From: NORP110 sp051251595
GTDB lineage: Bacteria > Pseudomonadota > Alphaproteobacteria > Rhodobacterales > Rhodobacteraceae
Assembly: GCA_051251595.1 (NCBI GenBank)
Contig: JBPOFA010000008.1
Span: 136,585-200,584, forward strand
Reading direction: 5' to 3'
DNA length: 64,000 nucleotides
Shown here: positions 36,432 through 44,395 of the stretch, piece by piece
How positions within the stretch are numbered: the first letter of the stretch is position 1
How the letters are laid out: the number at the start of each line of letters is the position of its first letter
Position numbers and translations under genes: made by a program
The notes under the pieces: generated by a model
Database searches by the model: none
What the model saw: the letters and a program-made list of their open reading frames with translations, nothing else
Told to the model about the DNA's origin: nothing

Positions 36432-36471
36432 TAATTGATCATAAAGGCGCAATAACATCAACATAATTGAT
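36432..36471. promoter_or_regulatory. Direct repeats TAATTGAT between lysR and the DUF1127 gene
   Basis: Two identical 8-mers, TAATTGAT, occur at 36432-36439 and 36464-36471 on the plus strand, 32 bp apart (about three helical turns), in the 123 bp divergent intergenic region. They are candidate binding sites for the LysR protein. Confidence 0.4.
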
Positions 36472-36512
36472 TTAACGCGTCCAACTCATCACATACCGGA
36501 AAGGAACGCACC

Positions 36513-36737
36513 ATGACGACCAACACATTTCGCACTTCTTCAGCCGCAACACCGGCAACCGGTTCAGGCAAGTCCCTATGGACCCAATTGCGCCTCGTGA
36601 TGACCGCGCGACGCCAGCGCAATGCCCTTGCAAAACTGGACAAATCCGCCCTAATGGACCTTGGCTTGTCTCAGGCGGAAGTCGACGCAGAACTGAGCCG
36701 TCCATTGTGGGATGTTCCGTCAAACTGGCGCGTTTAG
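36513..36737 (+). CDS. DUF1127 small protein
   Basis: This 74-residue basic protein has the DUF1127 core TARRQRNALAKLDKSALMDLGLSQAEVD at about residues 31-58 (shown here only to locate the domain by its ALAKLDKSALMDLGLS part). GGAAAGG precedes the ATG. Short DUF1127 proteins in alphaproteobacteria are linked to RNA turnover and nutrient-stress responses in some species; here the function is open. It is divergent from a LysR gene, which is a likely regulator. Confidence 0.88.
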   Translation: MTTNTFRTSSAATPATGSGKSLWTQLRLVMTARRQRNALAKLDKSALMDLGLSQAEVDAELSRPLWDVPSNWRV

Positions 36738-36741
36738 TCCC

Positions 36742-36764
36742 AAAAACCGCAAATCGCGGTTTTT
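36742..36764 (+). terminator. Intrinsic terminator after the DUF1127 gene
   Basis: AAAAACCGC and GCGGTTTTT form a 9 bp stem with loop AAATC, five bases after the stop; the descending arm ends in a T-run. Confidence 0.75.
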
Positions 36765-36777
36765 ATACAAGAATTCC

Positions 36778-36808
36778 TTGAAAAAGATGCCGTTGATGCC
36801 GATATATA
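36778..36808 (+). promoter_or_regulatory. Probable promoter of the BI-1 family gene
   Basis: TTGAAA (36778-36783), a 17 bp spacer, then GATATA (36801-36806, overlapping TATATA) resemble sigma-70 -35 and -10 elements about 60 bp before the ATG at 36867. Confidence 0.45.
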
Positions 36809-36866
36809 GTGCAGCGACGGCATTTTTACCTGTGCCGTTAAATTTGGATCAATAGGAGGCACATTA

Positions 36867-37604
36867 ATGGCTGGCTATCAAACGGCACAAGTCGGCGCTG
36901 GCGCCCGTTCCGCGCAGATCGACGAGGGTCTTCGGACCCATATGAATAAAGTATACGGAACAATGTCTGTAGGCTTGCTGGTGACAGCATTGGCCGCATG
37001 GGCTGTTGGCACCAATGACGCATTGCTGTCCATTTTCCGTGACCCAATCACTCTTAGCCCGAATATTCTGGGTTGGATCATCATGTTTGCCCCATTGGCA
37101 ATGGTGTTTGCCTTTGGCGCTGCGATCAATCGCTTGTCCGCCGCTGGCGCGCAATTGTTCTTTTACGCTTTCGCAGCGTTGATGGGTCTGTCCCTGAGCT
37201 GGATCTTTGTGGCGTTCACCGGGGTTTCGATCACCCAGACCTTCCTGGTCACGGCGATTTCCTTCGCTGGCCTCTCACTCTGGGGTTATACGACCAAGAA
37301 AGACATCTCTGCCTGGGGATCCTTCCTGATCATGGGTGTGATTGGCCTGCTTGTCGCGTCAATCGTGAACATCTTCCTTGGATCACCAGCAATTCAATTT
37401 GCGATTTCGGTGATCGGTGTGCTGATCTTCGCGGGCCTTACAGCCTATGACACGCAGAAAATCAAAACGACCTACCTGCAGCATGCCCATTCAATGGACA
37501 GCGAATGGTTAGGGAAATCAGCAATTATGGGTGCTTTGAACCTGTATCTCGATTTCATCAACCTGTTCATGTTCCTGCTTCAGTTCTTGGGCAACCGGAA
37601 CTGA
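36867..37604 (+). CDS. Bax inhibitor-1/YccA family membrane protein
   Basis: This 245-residue protein has seven hydrophobic segments after a cytosolic N-terminus (RSAQIDEGLRTHMNKVYG). LTAYDTQKIK near the C-terminus carries the Asp that forms the pH-sensing pair in the family, and LNLYLDFINLFMFLLQFLGN is the typical ending. Bacterial members are Ca2+ leak channels or FtsH modulators. TAGGAGG lies just before the ATG; a terminator follows. Confidence 0.92.
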   Translation: MAGYQTAQVGAGARSAQIDEGLRTHMNKVYGTMSVGLLVTALAAWAVGTNDALLSIFRDPITLSPNILGWIIMFAPLAMVFAFGAAINRLSAAGAQLFFYAFAALMGLSLSWIFVAFTGVSITQTFLVTAISFAGLSLWGYTTKKDISAWGSFLIMGVIGLLVASIVNIFLGSPAIQFAISVIGVLIFAGLTAYDTQKIKTTYLQHAHSMDSEWLGKSAIMGALNLYLDFINLFMFLLQFLGNRN

Positions 37605-37625
37605 TCAAAGGTCAAAGACAAACAG

Positions 37626-37656
37626 AAAGGGCTGGCACTGCGCCAGCCCTTTTTTT
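37626..37656 (+). terminator. Intrinsic terminator after the BI-1 family gene
   Basis: GGGCTGGC (37629-37636) and GCCAGCCC (37642-37649) form a perfect 8 bp stem with loop ACTGC, extended by A-T pairs and followed by seven T. Confidence 0.93.
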
Positions 37657-37828
37657 GTGCCCTTGCGGAACAACGCGCGCCTTTGAAGCAACGCGGCGGG
37701 CTTTCTAAACCCCGTCAATGCGCAGCGTCACGCAATACCAACCCAAACGTCAAACATTTCTGACACGGACCGAACGTGCCATGCAGAAAGCGTCAAGGTC
37801 AGGTTTGCGGGACGAAGCGATCGTTCGC

Positions 37829-38272
37829 TTACCACGCCCAGTAAGGCTTTCCTTCTTCTTCATGACCAAATTCGTCGTCAAAATAGAAATCAAAATCCCA
37901 ATCCAAACGATAGTACGCAGCCGTCGCAAAATGCCCACTTGAGACGGCGCAAGCATCATTGTGATCCTTGAAATGGCCAACACATTGAAGAACGCGATTT
38001 ATCTCTGGAGGTAGACTACAAACAGCTGGACGGATTCTTTCAATTCTCTTCCAAAGCGCCCTTATATGGGCGTCTAAAGGCTCAACCCTTTCCAAACCGC
38101 TATCCAGTGTCCAGAGAGAATACCTTTGCGGTCTGCCATTGCGGCTGGGATCTCCGACCGACCAAGAACGTCCATCCCCTGAGCTGCCCATATGTTTGCA
38201 AATTGCACTCAGCGGCTCTTGGGACATAAGCCTAAGGTAAGCCCAGCTTTCATATTCAGTCGAATTTTTCAT
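37829..38272 (-). CDS. DUF4279 family protein
   Basis: This 147-residue protein starts ESWAYLRLMSQEPLSAICKH and then has RSWSVGDPSR and YSLWTLDSGL, followed by a helix with LDAHIRALWKRIE and a closing DWDFDFYFDDEF. This sequence of motifs fits DUF4279, some members of which act as immunity proteins. The ATG at 38272 is preceded by GGGGAAAG and preferred to a TTG 18 codons earlier. No toxin gene is adjacent, so immunity is not supported here. Confidence 0.75.
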   Translation of the reverse strand: MKNSTEYESWAYLRLMSQEPLSAICKHMGSSGDGRSWSVGDPSRNGRPQRYSLWTLDSGLERVEPLDAHIRALWKRIERIRPAVCSLPPEINRVLQCVGHFKDHNDACAVSSGHFATAAYYRLDWDFDFYFDDEFGHEEEGKPYWAW

Positions 38273-38465
38273 CTTTCCCCAAAGATGCCTTTCATCAACT
38301 TGTGAAATCAATAGTGCAAATTTCAACGACTGCTCTGGGCTCGAAGCGGTCCTTCGCTGCTGTCCTCGCGAAGGTCAGCTACACCATTCCCCAAAAATCG
38401 GGGCAGTGGGGGACGTAAATATCAAAGTCAGCTGACGCTCGACGGATGTGATCAACCAGATTACG

Positions 38466-38564
38466 TCAGAAAGTAAAACCAGCGCCTTCATGTCTGTCGG
38501 TTCTCTCAGCTACGGTCGCACAAGCAGCCATTGCCATGAATACTGTCAAAATCAGATATTTCAT
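38466..38564 (-). CDS. Very small entericidin-like lipoprotein
   Basis: This 32-residue reading frame has a strong ribosome binding site (GGAGAAGAA directly before the ATG) and a start MKYLILTVFMAMAAC that looks like a type II signal peptide. The lipobox is MAAC, an imperfect match. The mature peptide is only about 18 residues (CATVAERTDRHEGAGF and two more). Entericidin-type lipoproteins have the same shape (AC-A-T... G-AG) but are usually longer. Coding status rests on the start region. Confidence 0.5.
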   Translation of the reverse strand: MKYLILTVFMAMAACATVAERTDRHEGAGFTF

Positions 38565-38662
38565 TTCTTCTCCAATCTTTGTCCGCGCGCGGAAGTCTGA
38601 GCGCTCTATGACACTGAAATTTGGCCAAATTCAGACAAACGGGTGAAAGTTGCGACCGCGCG

Positions 38663-39232
38663 TCAACGCGGTGGCAACGCAAATTCCCTTTGGATCCGCA
38701 ATGCGACCTCTGCTGCGGAGAGGTCTTGCGTGTTAATCCGAAGATAGGCTTCGCGGTCGATCTCGCCGGGCAATGAGTTCAGCCGATGTTGCTCGTGTTC
38801 CGAAATCACATGCGCGTTTGACCATTCAATATTTCGTTTTGAGGGTTTGTGCCGCAGTCGGTTCTCCGACTGATTGCGGGAAATCCGTTCGTTGAGCGAT
38901 GCCTCGAGTTCCACAAACATCACATCCGCTCCCTCATCCGCAAAGATCTTTTCGACGGACTCGATATAGTCGCGTTCGCCGGGCAGGTCGAAGGCCCAAA
39001 CAAAGGTCAGTATATACCCTGCCCGGTCGCTTTTGGCGAAGGCCGCGAACAGTTCGTGCCGAATCCTGTGTACCAAACCACGGCCCATTTCAGAGCCATA
39101 ACTAAAATACGGCAACACAAGCTCTATCGGCTGATGATTGTGAAACAGCTGCAATTCTGTGGTCGCTTCCAGCGCCTGCCCAACAGTCATTTTGCCGACT
39201 GCATGCGGTCCTATAATGATGACGATCTTCAT
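38663..39232 (-). CDS. P-loop nucleotide kinase-like ATPase
   Basis: This 189-residue protein has a Walker A-like loop GPHAVGKMT (Gly-x4-Gly-Lys-x) at residues 8-16, followed by a shikimate or adenylate kinase-like layout with GYILTFVWAFDLPGERD and VMFVELEASLNERISRN. The last loop Ser/Thr is Thr. It resembles annotated AAA family ATPases of under 200 residues found in scattered genomes. Substrate unknown; the surrounding small genes look accessory. Confidence 0.7.
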   Translation of the reverse strand: MKIVIIIGPHAVGKMTVGQALEATTELQLFHNHQPIELVLPYFSYGSEMGRGLVHRIRHELFAAFAKSDRAGYILTFVWAFDLPGERDYIESVEKIFADEGADVMFVELEASLNERISRNQSENRLRHKPSKRNIEWSNAHVISEHEQHRLNSLPGEIDREAYLRINTQDLSAAEVALRIQREFALPPR

Positions 39233-39262
39233 GGCTTCATCGGCCCCCGATACGCAAAACTG

Positions 39263-39769
39263 CTACCCCGCAAAGCGGCGCATCTGAACGGCAGGAAAGC
39301 TGATACCGGGCCGCAGGTTGATGACCACGTCATCTGCCACGCGGAACCCGAGCGAGGCGTAGAACCGCACGGCGGTCAGCGTGCTGATACAGTCGAAACG
39401 CCGTGCCCCCTGGCGCGCGGCATCCTTCAGCACACGCGTCATGATCGAACGGCCAATCCCTTGGCGCGTAGACGCAGCATCGGTTACCACGTGCCGGATA
39501 TGGGCCGTGCCGTCAGAATAGTCGCCCATTGGGCCGTAAAAGGAAAACCCACCTGCCCCCAGAACCTTGCCGTCGCGTTCGGCAAGGTAGTAGCACCCAG
39601 AGGCCAACAATTGCGGCTGAGCGCGTGACAACAGCGGCAGCGCGGTGACAAGCACCGACGGCGCATAGTCGGCCGCCAACAGCTTTGGATAAGACTTGGC
39701 AAACAGCGCGTCCACAGCGCCAAGATCAGCGACAGTTGTTTTGCGAACGGTAATTGTTTGAGTTGTCAT
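39263..39769 (-). CDS. GNAT family N-acetyltransferase
   Basis: This 168-residue acyltransferase has the acetyl-CoA-binding loop ASTRQGIGRSIMTRVLKDA (Q-G-I-G-R) and the later SLGFRVADDV strand. AGGATG precedes the ATG. Substrate unknown. It is followed by a 30 bp gap and the P-loop kinase-like gene, so the two may share a transcript. Confidence 0.88.
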   Translation of the reverse strand: MTTQTITVRKTTVADLGAVDALFAKSYPKLLAADYAPSVLVTALPLLSRAQPQLLASGCYYLAERDGKVLGAGGFSFYGPMGDYSDGTAHIRHVVTDAASTRQGIGRSIMTRVLKDAARQGARRFDCISTLTAVRFYASLGFRVADDVVINLRPGISFPAVQMRRFAG

Positions 39770-39810
39770 TGTATCATCCTTGGTCCGAGAGCGGTGCGCA
39801 GCGGTCCAAA

Positions 39811-39843
39811 AATGAAAAAGCCGCGCTGTGGTGTGCGCGGCTT
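39811..39843 (-). terminator. Intrinsic terminator of rpmG
   Basis: On the minus strand, AAGCCGCGC and GCGCGGCTT form a 9 bp stem with an eight-base loop, followed by TTTTCATTTTT, starting 25 bases after the rpmG stop. Confidence 0.88.
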
Positions 39844-39867
39844 GGTCAGGCTGTAATCAGGTAAGGC

Positions 39868-40035
39868 TTACTTGATTTTGCCTTCCTTATACTCAACGTG
39901 CTTGCGCGCAACGGGGTCGTACTTTTTCACGACCATTTTTTCAGTCATCGTACGAGCATTCTTTTTGGTCACATAAAAATGGCCAGTGTCTGCCGTCGAG
40001 TTTAGACGGATTTTAATTGTTGTTGGCTTCGCCAT
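39868..40035 (-). CDS. rpmG: 50S ribosomal protein L33
   Basis: This 55-residue ribosomal protein begins AKPTTIKIRLNSTADTGHFY and ends KHVEYKEGKIK, with VTKKNARTMTEKM in the middle, matching L33. It lacks the Cys pairs, so it is the zinc-free type. GGAGTTACGCAA precedes the ATG and a strong terminator follows. It is a single-gene unit. Confidence 0.97.
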   Translation of the reverse strand: MAKPTTIKIRLNSTADTGHFYVTKKNARTMTEKMVVKKYDPVARKHVEYKEGKIK

Positions 40036-40207
40036 TTGCGTAACTCCTAAACGTGGCGGTTAAATCCGCACGTGAAATCTTGAACCCCGGCTTTTACTCG
40101 CCCTGCCCCCCGAGTCAACATCAATAACCAGAAATCATAGATTACTTGGCGATAAATCGCGCCGAAGGGGCAATCTTTTCGTCCCCGGCGTCGGGAAGAC
40201 CGCTTGA

Positions 40208-40590
40208 AATCGCACGGATGGCCTATAAGCCGGATTCTGTCCAGGTGGCGAACCACCCTGGATGACCATTCTTCTACGCGCGCCGTTACCGACACGCTTT
40301 AGCTGCCAACCCGGACCTTAGGGGCTAAAGCATCCCCGGGGCTGACGCCCCAAAAGGTCCCTATTTGGCATTGCTCCTGGTGGGGCTTGCCTTGCCGGTT
40401 CTGTTGCCAGACCCGCGGTGCGCTCTTACCGCACCTTTTCACCTTTTCCGCCCCGCAGGACGGTAGTCTGTTCTCTGTGGCGCTTTCCCTAGGGTTTCCC
40501 CCGCCGGGCGTTACCCGGCACCATTGCCTTATGGAGTCCGGACTTTCCTCGGATGTTGCCACCCGCGGCCATCCAGCCATCCGTGCGTCC
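40208..40590 (-). ncRNA. rnpB: RNase P RNA (bacterial type A)
   Basis: This is the catalytic RNA that matures tRNA 5' ends. The terminal P1 helix is visible as a perfect 12 bp pairing of CGCACGGATGGC (40211-40222) with GCCATCCGTGCG (40576-40587). Near the 3' end, GAATCCGGCTTATAGGCC (minus strand) includes the conserved P4 strand region, and GGAAAGTCCGGACTCCAT near the 5' end is the other diagnostic block. The exact ends are approximate by a few bases. Confidence 0.96.
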
Positions 40591-40596
40591 GCTCCC

Positions 40597-41283
40597 TTAG
40601 GCGGTCAGCGGTGCTGCGTCAACGGGGAAGCGCTTGGCCAGGTGGCTGATCACGGACATATCTGCGGCATCCAGCGCCCCCTGCGCCCATGGCCGAAACC
40701 GGGACCGAAACGCGGCCAACAGGATCTCTGTGTCGCATTCGGGATATCCGAATTGATGCGCGAGCTGCGAAAACTCTGCCGGATCGGGGGTAAGGGCATC
40801 GTCAGGATCAGGCCAAATCGCCAAACCCTGCTGGGCAAGACGTCGCCAGTCGAACCGCGGACCCGGATCAAATTTACGCTGTGGCGCAAGATCTGAATGG
40901 GCAATCACCCGTTCGGCTGTGATGGACCAACGGTCCATGATCCCGCGCAGCAGGGTTTCGGTGGCGTCCATCAAAGGGGCCGAAAATGGCGACCGCCCGT
41001 TATTGTCCAGTTCAATCCCGATGGATCTAGAATTGACGTCATCACAGGCGCCCCAGCTGCCAGCCCCCGCATGCCAGGCCCGTTGGCTTTCCTCGACCAG
41101 TTGAAGCACCTGGCCATCGCGCGCGATCAGGTAATGGGCTGAAACCTCGTCAACAGGGTGACACAGCTTGTCCAGGGCGGCCTTTGCGCTCGCCATGGCT
41201 GTGTAGTGCAAAACGATCAAATCCGGACGCGCACCGCCCCGCCGTTCCCCAAAATTCGGAGAAGGGTGTTGCGTGACCTTCAC
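40597..41283 (-). CDS. N-acetylmuramoyl-L-alanine amidase, AmpD type
   Basis: This 228-residue zinc amidase (Amidase_2) cleaves between muramic acid and the peptide. Zinc ligands are His in LIVLHYTAMA, His in VIAHSDLAP and Asp in RKFDPGPRFDW; SIGIELDNNG contains the catalytic-site Glu. The GTG at 41283 overlaps the stop of the excalibur lipoprotein by one base (TAGTG), which decides the start. No signal peptide is seen, favouring cytoplasmic recycling of 1,6-anhydro-muropeptides. Confidence 0.9.
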   Translation of the reverse strand: MKVTQHPSPNFGERRGGARPDLIVLHYTAMASAKAALDKLCHPVDEVSAHYLIARDGQVLQLVEESQRAWHAGAGSWGACDDVNSRSIGIELDNNGRSPFSAPLMDATETLLRGIMDRWSITAERVIAHSDLAPQRKFDPGPRFDWRRLAQQGLAIWPDPDDALTPDPAEFSQLAHQFGYPECDTEILLAAFRSRFRPWAQGALDAADMSVISHLAKRFPVDAAPLTA

Positions 41284-41918
41284 TAGTTCCGAACGGCCAG
41301 ACGGAACGGAGCAGGATCCCAATAACAGGCAAAGCCGTCGCCGTCCGGGTCAAGACCCTTGCTGTCTTTTTGCGGACCGCCTGATTTCAAGAAATCTTCC
41401 TGGGCCAAATCAGACGACGGATATTTGGAACAATTCCGGTCAAATTTGCTGGTCCCATTAAAGCTGGATCGCTTGTAGATAGATTGCCCCACAGCGTTGG
41501 TCGTGGACAAGGCAAATTCAACGATAGACGGGCCAGAGTTCTTGGGCCGCGATGGCAATGCTGTCGGTTCTATCACTTCGTAGGCGGCGGCTTGCTGGGC
41601 CAAACGTTCACGATCGCTTTCAATCGTTTCACGCGCGGTTACGGCCTCAAAATCCTGCTCATCTGAAATGCCGGACGTGTCGCGCACGACAGACGTTCCG
41701 GTTCCCGTTGGCACGTCAGATCCCCCCGAAACGCTTTCCTGCGAAATAGCGTTTCCGGACGGGTCATTGACCGATCCGGTCAAAGCCGCTTCGCGCGCCG
41801 CACGTTCCGCATCAAAGTCAATGTAACTGTCAAACCCTACACCGGCTGCGGAATCGGGAATCGTTGGTTCGCAAGCGACCAAAGCAAAAAGTGAAACTGC
41901 TACCAAAACATGCCGCAT
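41283..41918 (-). CDS. Excalibur-domain lipoprotein
   Basis: This 211-residue lipoprotein has lipobox LVAC (VLVAVSLFALVACEP), a low-complexity Ser/Thr/Gly/Asp linker and a C-terminal excalibur-like calcium-binding motif DPDGDGFACYWDP. An upstream Cys in RNCSKYPSS may pair with the one in the motif. ATG at 41918 follows AAGGGGACC. It is translationally coupled to the amidase gene, suggesting a cell-envelope role; the exact function is unknown. Confidence 0.87.
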   Translation of the reverse strand: MRHVLVAVSLFALVACEPTIPDSAAGVGFDSYIDFDAERAAREAALTGSVNDPSGNAISQESVSGGSDVPTGTGTSVVRDTSGISDEQDFEAVTARETIESDRERLAQQAAAYEVIEPTALPSRPKNSGPSIVEFALSTTNAVGQSIYKRSSFNGTSKFDRNCSKYPSSDLAQEDFLKSGGPQKDSKGLDPDGDGFACYWDPAPFRLAVRN

Positions 41919-41952
41919 CAAAGGTCCCCTTTTCCAGCGCAACAGAGAGTGT

Positions 41953-43440
41953 CTACCACCATTTACCAGGTTTGGAAACGAAGCCTGCTGCCGATTCCAG
42001 CGCGTAGGCCGTGTTCAGCAGATCGCCTTCTTCCCAAGGGCGCCCGATCAGCTGCAGGCCAAGCGGCAGCCCTTGAGCGTCCAAACCAGTGGGCACGGAA
42101 ATGCCCGGTAGCCCTGCAAGGTTAACGGTTACGGTAAAGACGTCGTTCAAATACATTTGAACCGGATCCGCATCGGTCATTTCACCCAGCCCAAAGGCCG
42201 CTGACGGTGTCGCCGGTGTCAAAATCGCGTCGATGCCTTGGGCAAAGACATTTTCAAAGTCTTTCTTGATCAGCGTGCGCACGCGGCGGGCGCGGTTGTA
42301 ATAGGCGTCATAAAAGCCAGAGGACAAAACATAAGTCCCCACCATCACACGGCGCTGGACTTCTTTACCAAAACCTTCGGCCCGGGTGTTTTCATACATT
42401 TCGGTAATGCCGTCGCCTGCGCCTATTTTGGCTCTTTGGCCATAGCGAACACCATCGTAGCGCGCCAGGTTCGAAGAAGCTTCGGCAGGGGCAATCACGT
42501 AGTAAGCGGGCAAGGCATATTTCGTATGCGGCAGCGAAATATCGATGATCTCTGCGCCAGCATCGCGCATCATTGCAGTGCCATCGGCCCAAAGCTTTTC
42601 GATTTCGTCGGGCATGCCATCCATGCGGTATTCCTTTGGAATCCCGATCTTTTTGCCCTTGATGTCACCTGTCAGCATCGCCTCAAAATTGGGAACAGCC
42701 AAATCGGCGCTTGTCGAGTCCTTGGGGTCGTGGCTGCACATGGCTTCCAGCATGATCGCAGCGTCGCGGACGGTTTTGGTCATCGGCCCGGCCTGATCCA
42801 AAGAAGATGCAAAGGCGATGATACCCCATCTGGAACACCGACCATAAGTCGGCTTGATCCCAACAGTTCCGGTAAGCGCAGCCGGTTGACGAATGGATCC
42901 GCCCGTGTCCGTCCCCGTCGCCGCAAGGCAAAGGTCAGCAGCCACAGCGCTGGCCGATCCGCCAGAGGATCCGCCCGGCGTCAAAGCCGCGTCTGATCCG
43001 TTGCGGCGCCACGGGTTCACGACGTTCCCGTAAATCGAAGTTTCGTTAGAGCTGCCCATGGCGAATTCATCCATGTTCAACTTGCCCAACATCACCGCCC
43101 CAGAGTTTTTCAGGTTTTGGCTGACGGTCGATTCATATTGCGGTAAGAACCCTTCAAGAATTTTGGACCCGGCCTGGCTTGGCACACCTTCGGTGCAAAA
43201 CAGGTCTTTGATCCCAATCGGGATACCGCACATGGCCGGGGCGTCCCCAGCTGCGATACGTGTGTCCGCAGCTTTGGCAAGCTCCATCGCAATCTCTGGC
43301 GTCTTGTGCACAAAAGCATTCAGCACGCCAGCATTTTCGATCGCATCAAGACAGGCAGTGGTCAGATCAACAGATGTCACGTCGCCTTTTGCCAGACGGT
43401 CACGCGCCTCGGCGATTGTCAGTGTGTTCAGCTCACTCAT
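41953..43440 (-). CDS. gatA: Asp-tRNA(Asn)/Glu-tRNA(Gln) amidotransferase subunit A
   Basis: This 495-residue glutaminase subunit releases ammonia from glutamine for transamidation of mischarged tRNA. The amidase signature GGSSGGSASAVAADLC carries the Ser-cisSer-Lys system, with Lys in GIPIGIKDLF. Its ATG overlaps the gatC stop by one base (TAATG). gatB is not in the window, as is usual for the split arrangement in alphaproteobacteria. Confidence 0.96.
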   Translation of the reverse strand: MSELNTLTIAEARDRLAKGDVTSVDLTTACLDAIENAGVLNAFVHKTPEIAMELAKAADTRIAAGDAPAMCGIPIGIKDLFCTEGVPSQAGSKILEGFLPQYESTVSQNLKNSGAVMLGKLNMDEFAMGSSNETSIYGNVVNPWRRNGSDAALTPGGSSGGSASAVAADLCLAATGTDTGGSIRQPAALTGTVGIKPTYGRCSRWGIIAFASSLDQAGPMTKTVRDAAIMLEAMCSHDPKDSTSADLAVPNFEAMLTGDIKGKKIGIPKEYRMDGMPDEIEKLWADGTAMMRDAGAEIIDISLPHTKYALPAYYVIAPAEASSNLARYDGVRYGQRAKIGAGDGITEMYENTRAEGFGKEVQRRVMVGTYVLSSGFYDAYYNRARRVRTLIKKDFENVFAQGIDAILTPATPSAAFGLGEMTDADPVQMYLNDVFTVTVNLAGLPGISVPTGLDAQGLPLGLQLIGRPWEEGDLLNTAYALESAAGFVSKPGKWW

Positions 43441-43727
43441 TATTCAACCACCTTTGGCACGGCAAAAAAGCCTTCGCGGGCATCCGGGGCATTTGCCAGA
43501 ATTTTGTCCTGCATATTGCCATCTGTCACTTCGTCTTTGCGACGTTTCAGACGCATAGGTGTGACAGAGGTCATCGGTTCGACCCCTTCAACATCCACCT
43601 CATTCAACTGTTCCACAAAACCAATGATGGTGTTGAACGCTGCCGCCAATTCGGGCAGGTCTTCTTGCTCTACCTTGATGCGGGCAAGTTTGGCCACATG
43701 GGCGGCCGTTTCGGTGTCAATCGACAT
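43440..43727 (-). CDS. gatC: Asp-tRNA(Asn)/Glu-tRNA(Gln) amidotransferase subunit C
   Basis: This 95-residue linker subunit wraps around GatA and stabilises the GatAB contact. The sequence VAKLARIKVEQEDLPELAAA at the N-terminus and the C-terminal MQDKILANAPDAREGFFAVP are diagnostic. GGAGC lies before the ATG. It is the first gene of a gatCA operon. Confidence 0.95.
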   Translation of the reverse strand: MSIDTETAAHVAKLARIKVEQEDLPELAAAFNTIIGFVEQLNEVDVEGVEPMTSVTPMRLKRRKDEVTDGNMQDKILANAPDAREGFFAVPKVVE

Positions 43728-43867
43728 GGGATGTAAGCTCCGTGCATTTGCTGCGTTTGCGTTTAGCGCCCACCCGCCCAGCCTGCAAGCGCAGCGGGGG
43801 GATTTTCAACTGACAGATCCGTTATTCGGCGGTATTTCGGGGCTGTTTCGCGCCGATGCCGCTTTGA

Positions 43868-44320
43868 TCAGCCCCGTCGGGCCGCGAAAAAGGACTTCAG
43901 CAACGCCTCTGCCTGGTCTGATGCGATGCCGTCATAGACCTCTGGCTGGTGATGGGCCTGTGGGTGTGCAAACACCCGTGGCCCTTGCAAGACCCCACCA
44001 GATTTCGGGTCCCCTGCCCCAAAATACAGCCGCGCAATCCGCGCTTGCGAAATGGCCGAAGCACACATCGGGCATGGTTCCAGCGTCACATACAGATCGT
44101 GCCCAACAAGACGTTCCGACCCAAGCGCCTGACAGGCCGCGCGGATCGCCAGAATTTCGGCATGCCCTGTGGGATCCTTCAATTCGCGGGTCCGGTTGCC
44201 CGCTTGCGCCACGATCGCGCCCTCGGGGGACACGATAACAGCGCCCACAGGCACTTCACCGCGATCAGCGGCAGCACGCGCCTGATCAAGGGCGGCCTGC
44301 ATATGGCTGGTAAAAGTCAT
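43868..44320 (-). CDS. tadA: tRNA-specific adenosine deaminase (TadA family)
   Basis: This 150-residue zinc deaminase converts A34 to inosine in tRNA-Arg. The zinc site is HAEILAIR (His and proton-shuttling Glu) with PCPMCASAI (two Cys). The segment RIARLYFGAGDPKSGG fits TadA rather than free-nucleoside deaminases. It is divergent from the pseudouridine synthase gene. Confidence 0.92.
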   Translation of the reverse strand: MTFTSHMQAALDQARAAADRGEVPVGAVIVSPEGAIVAQAGNRTRELKDPTGHAEILAIRAACQALGSERLVGHDLYVTLEPCPMCASAISQARIARLYFGAGDPKSGGVLQGPRVFAHPQAHHQPEVYDGIASDQAEALLKSFFAARRG

Positions 44321-44395
44321 ATGCGCATATGGCCCGTCTGCGCCGGACTTGCCAAGTGGCTTTCCCTTTTTCCGTTGTACCTGTAAGCGGGGGGC

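Noticed and set aside
37829..38272. DUF4279 gene as an immunity gene of a toxin system
   Set aside because: No toxin-like partner is adjacent on either strand.
38849..39628. 259-codon plus-strand frame across the kinase-like and GNAT genes
   Set aside because: Crosses two well-supported minus-strand genes and lacks a start signal.
43741..43867. Possible small gene between gatC and tadA
   Set aside because: The frames in this 127 bp spacer extend from antisense frames of neighbours and have no start signal.
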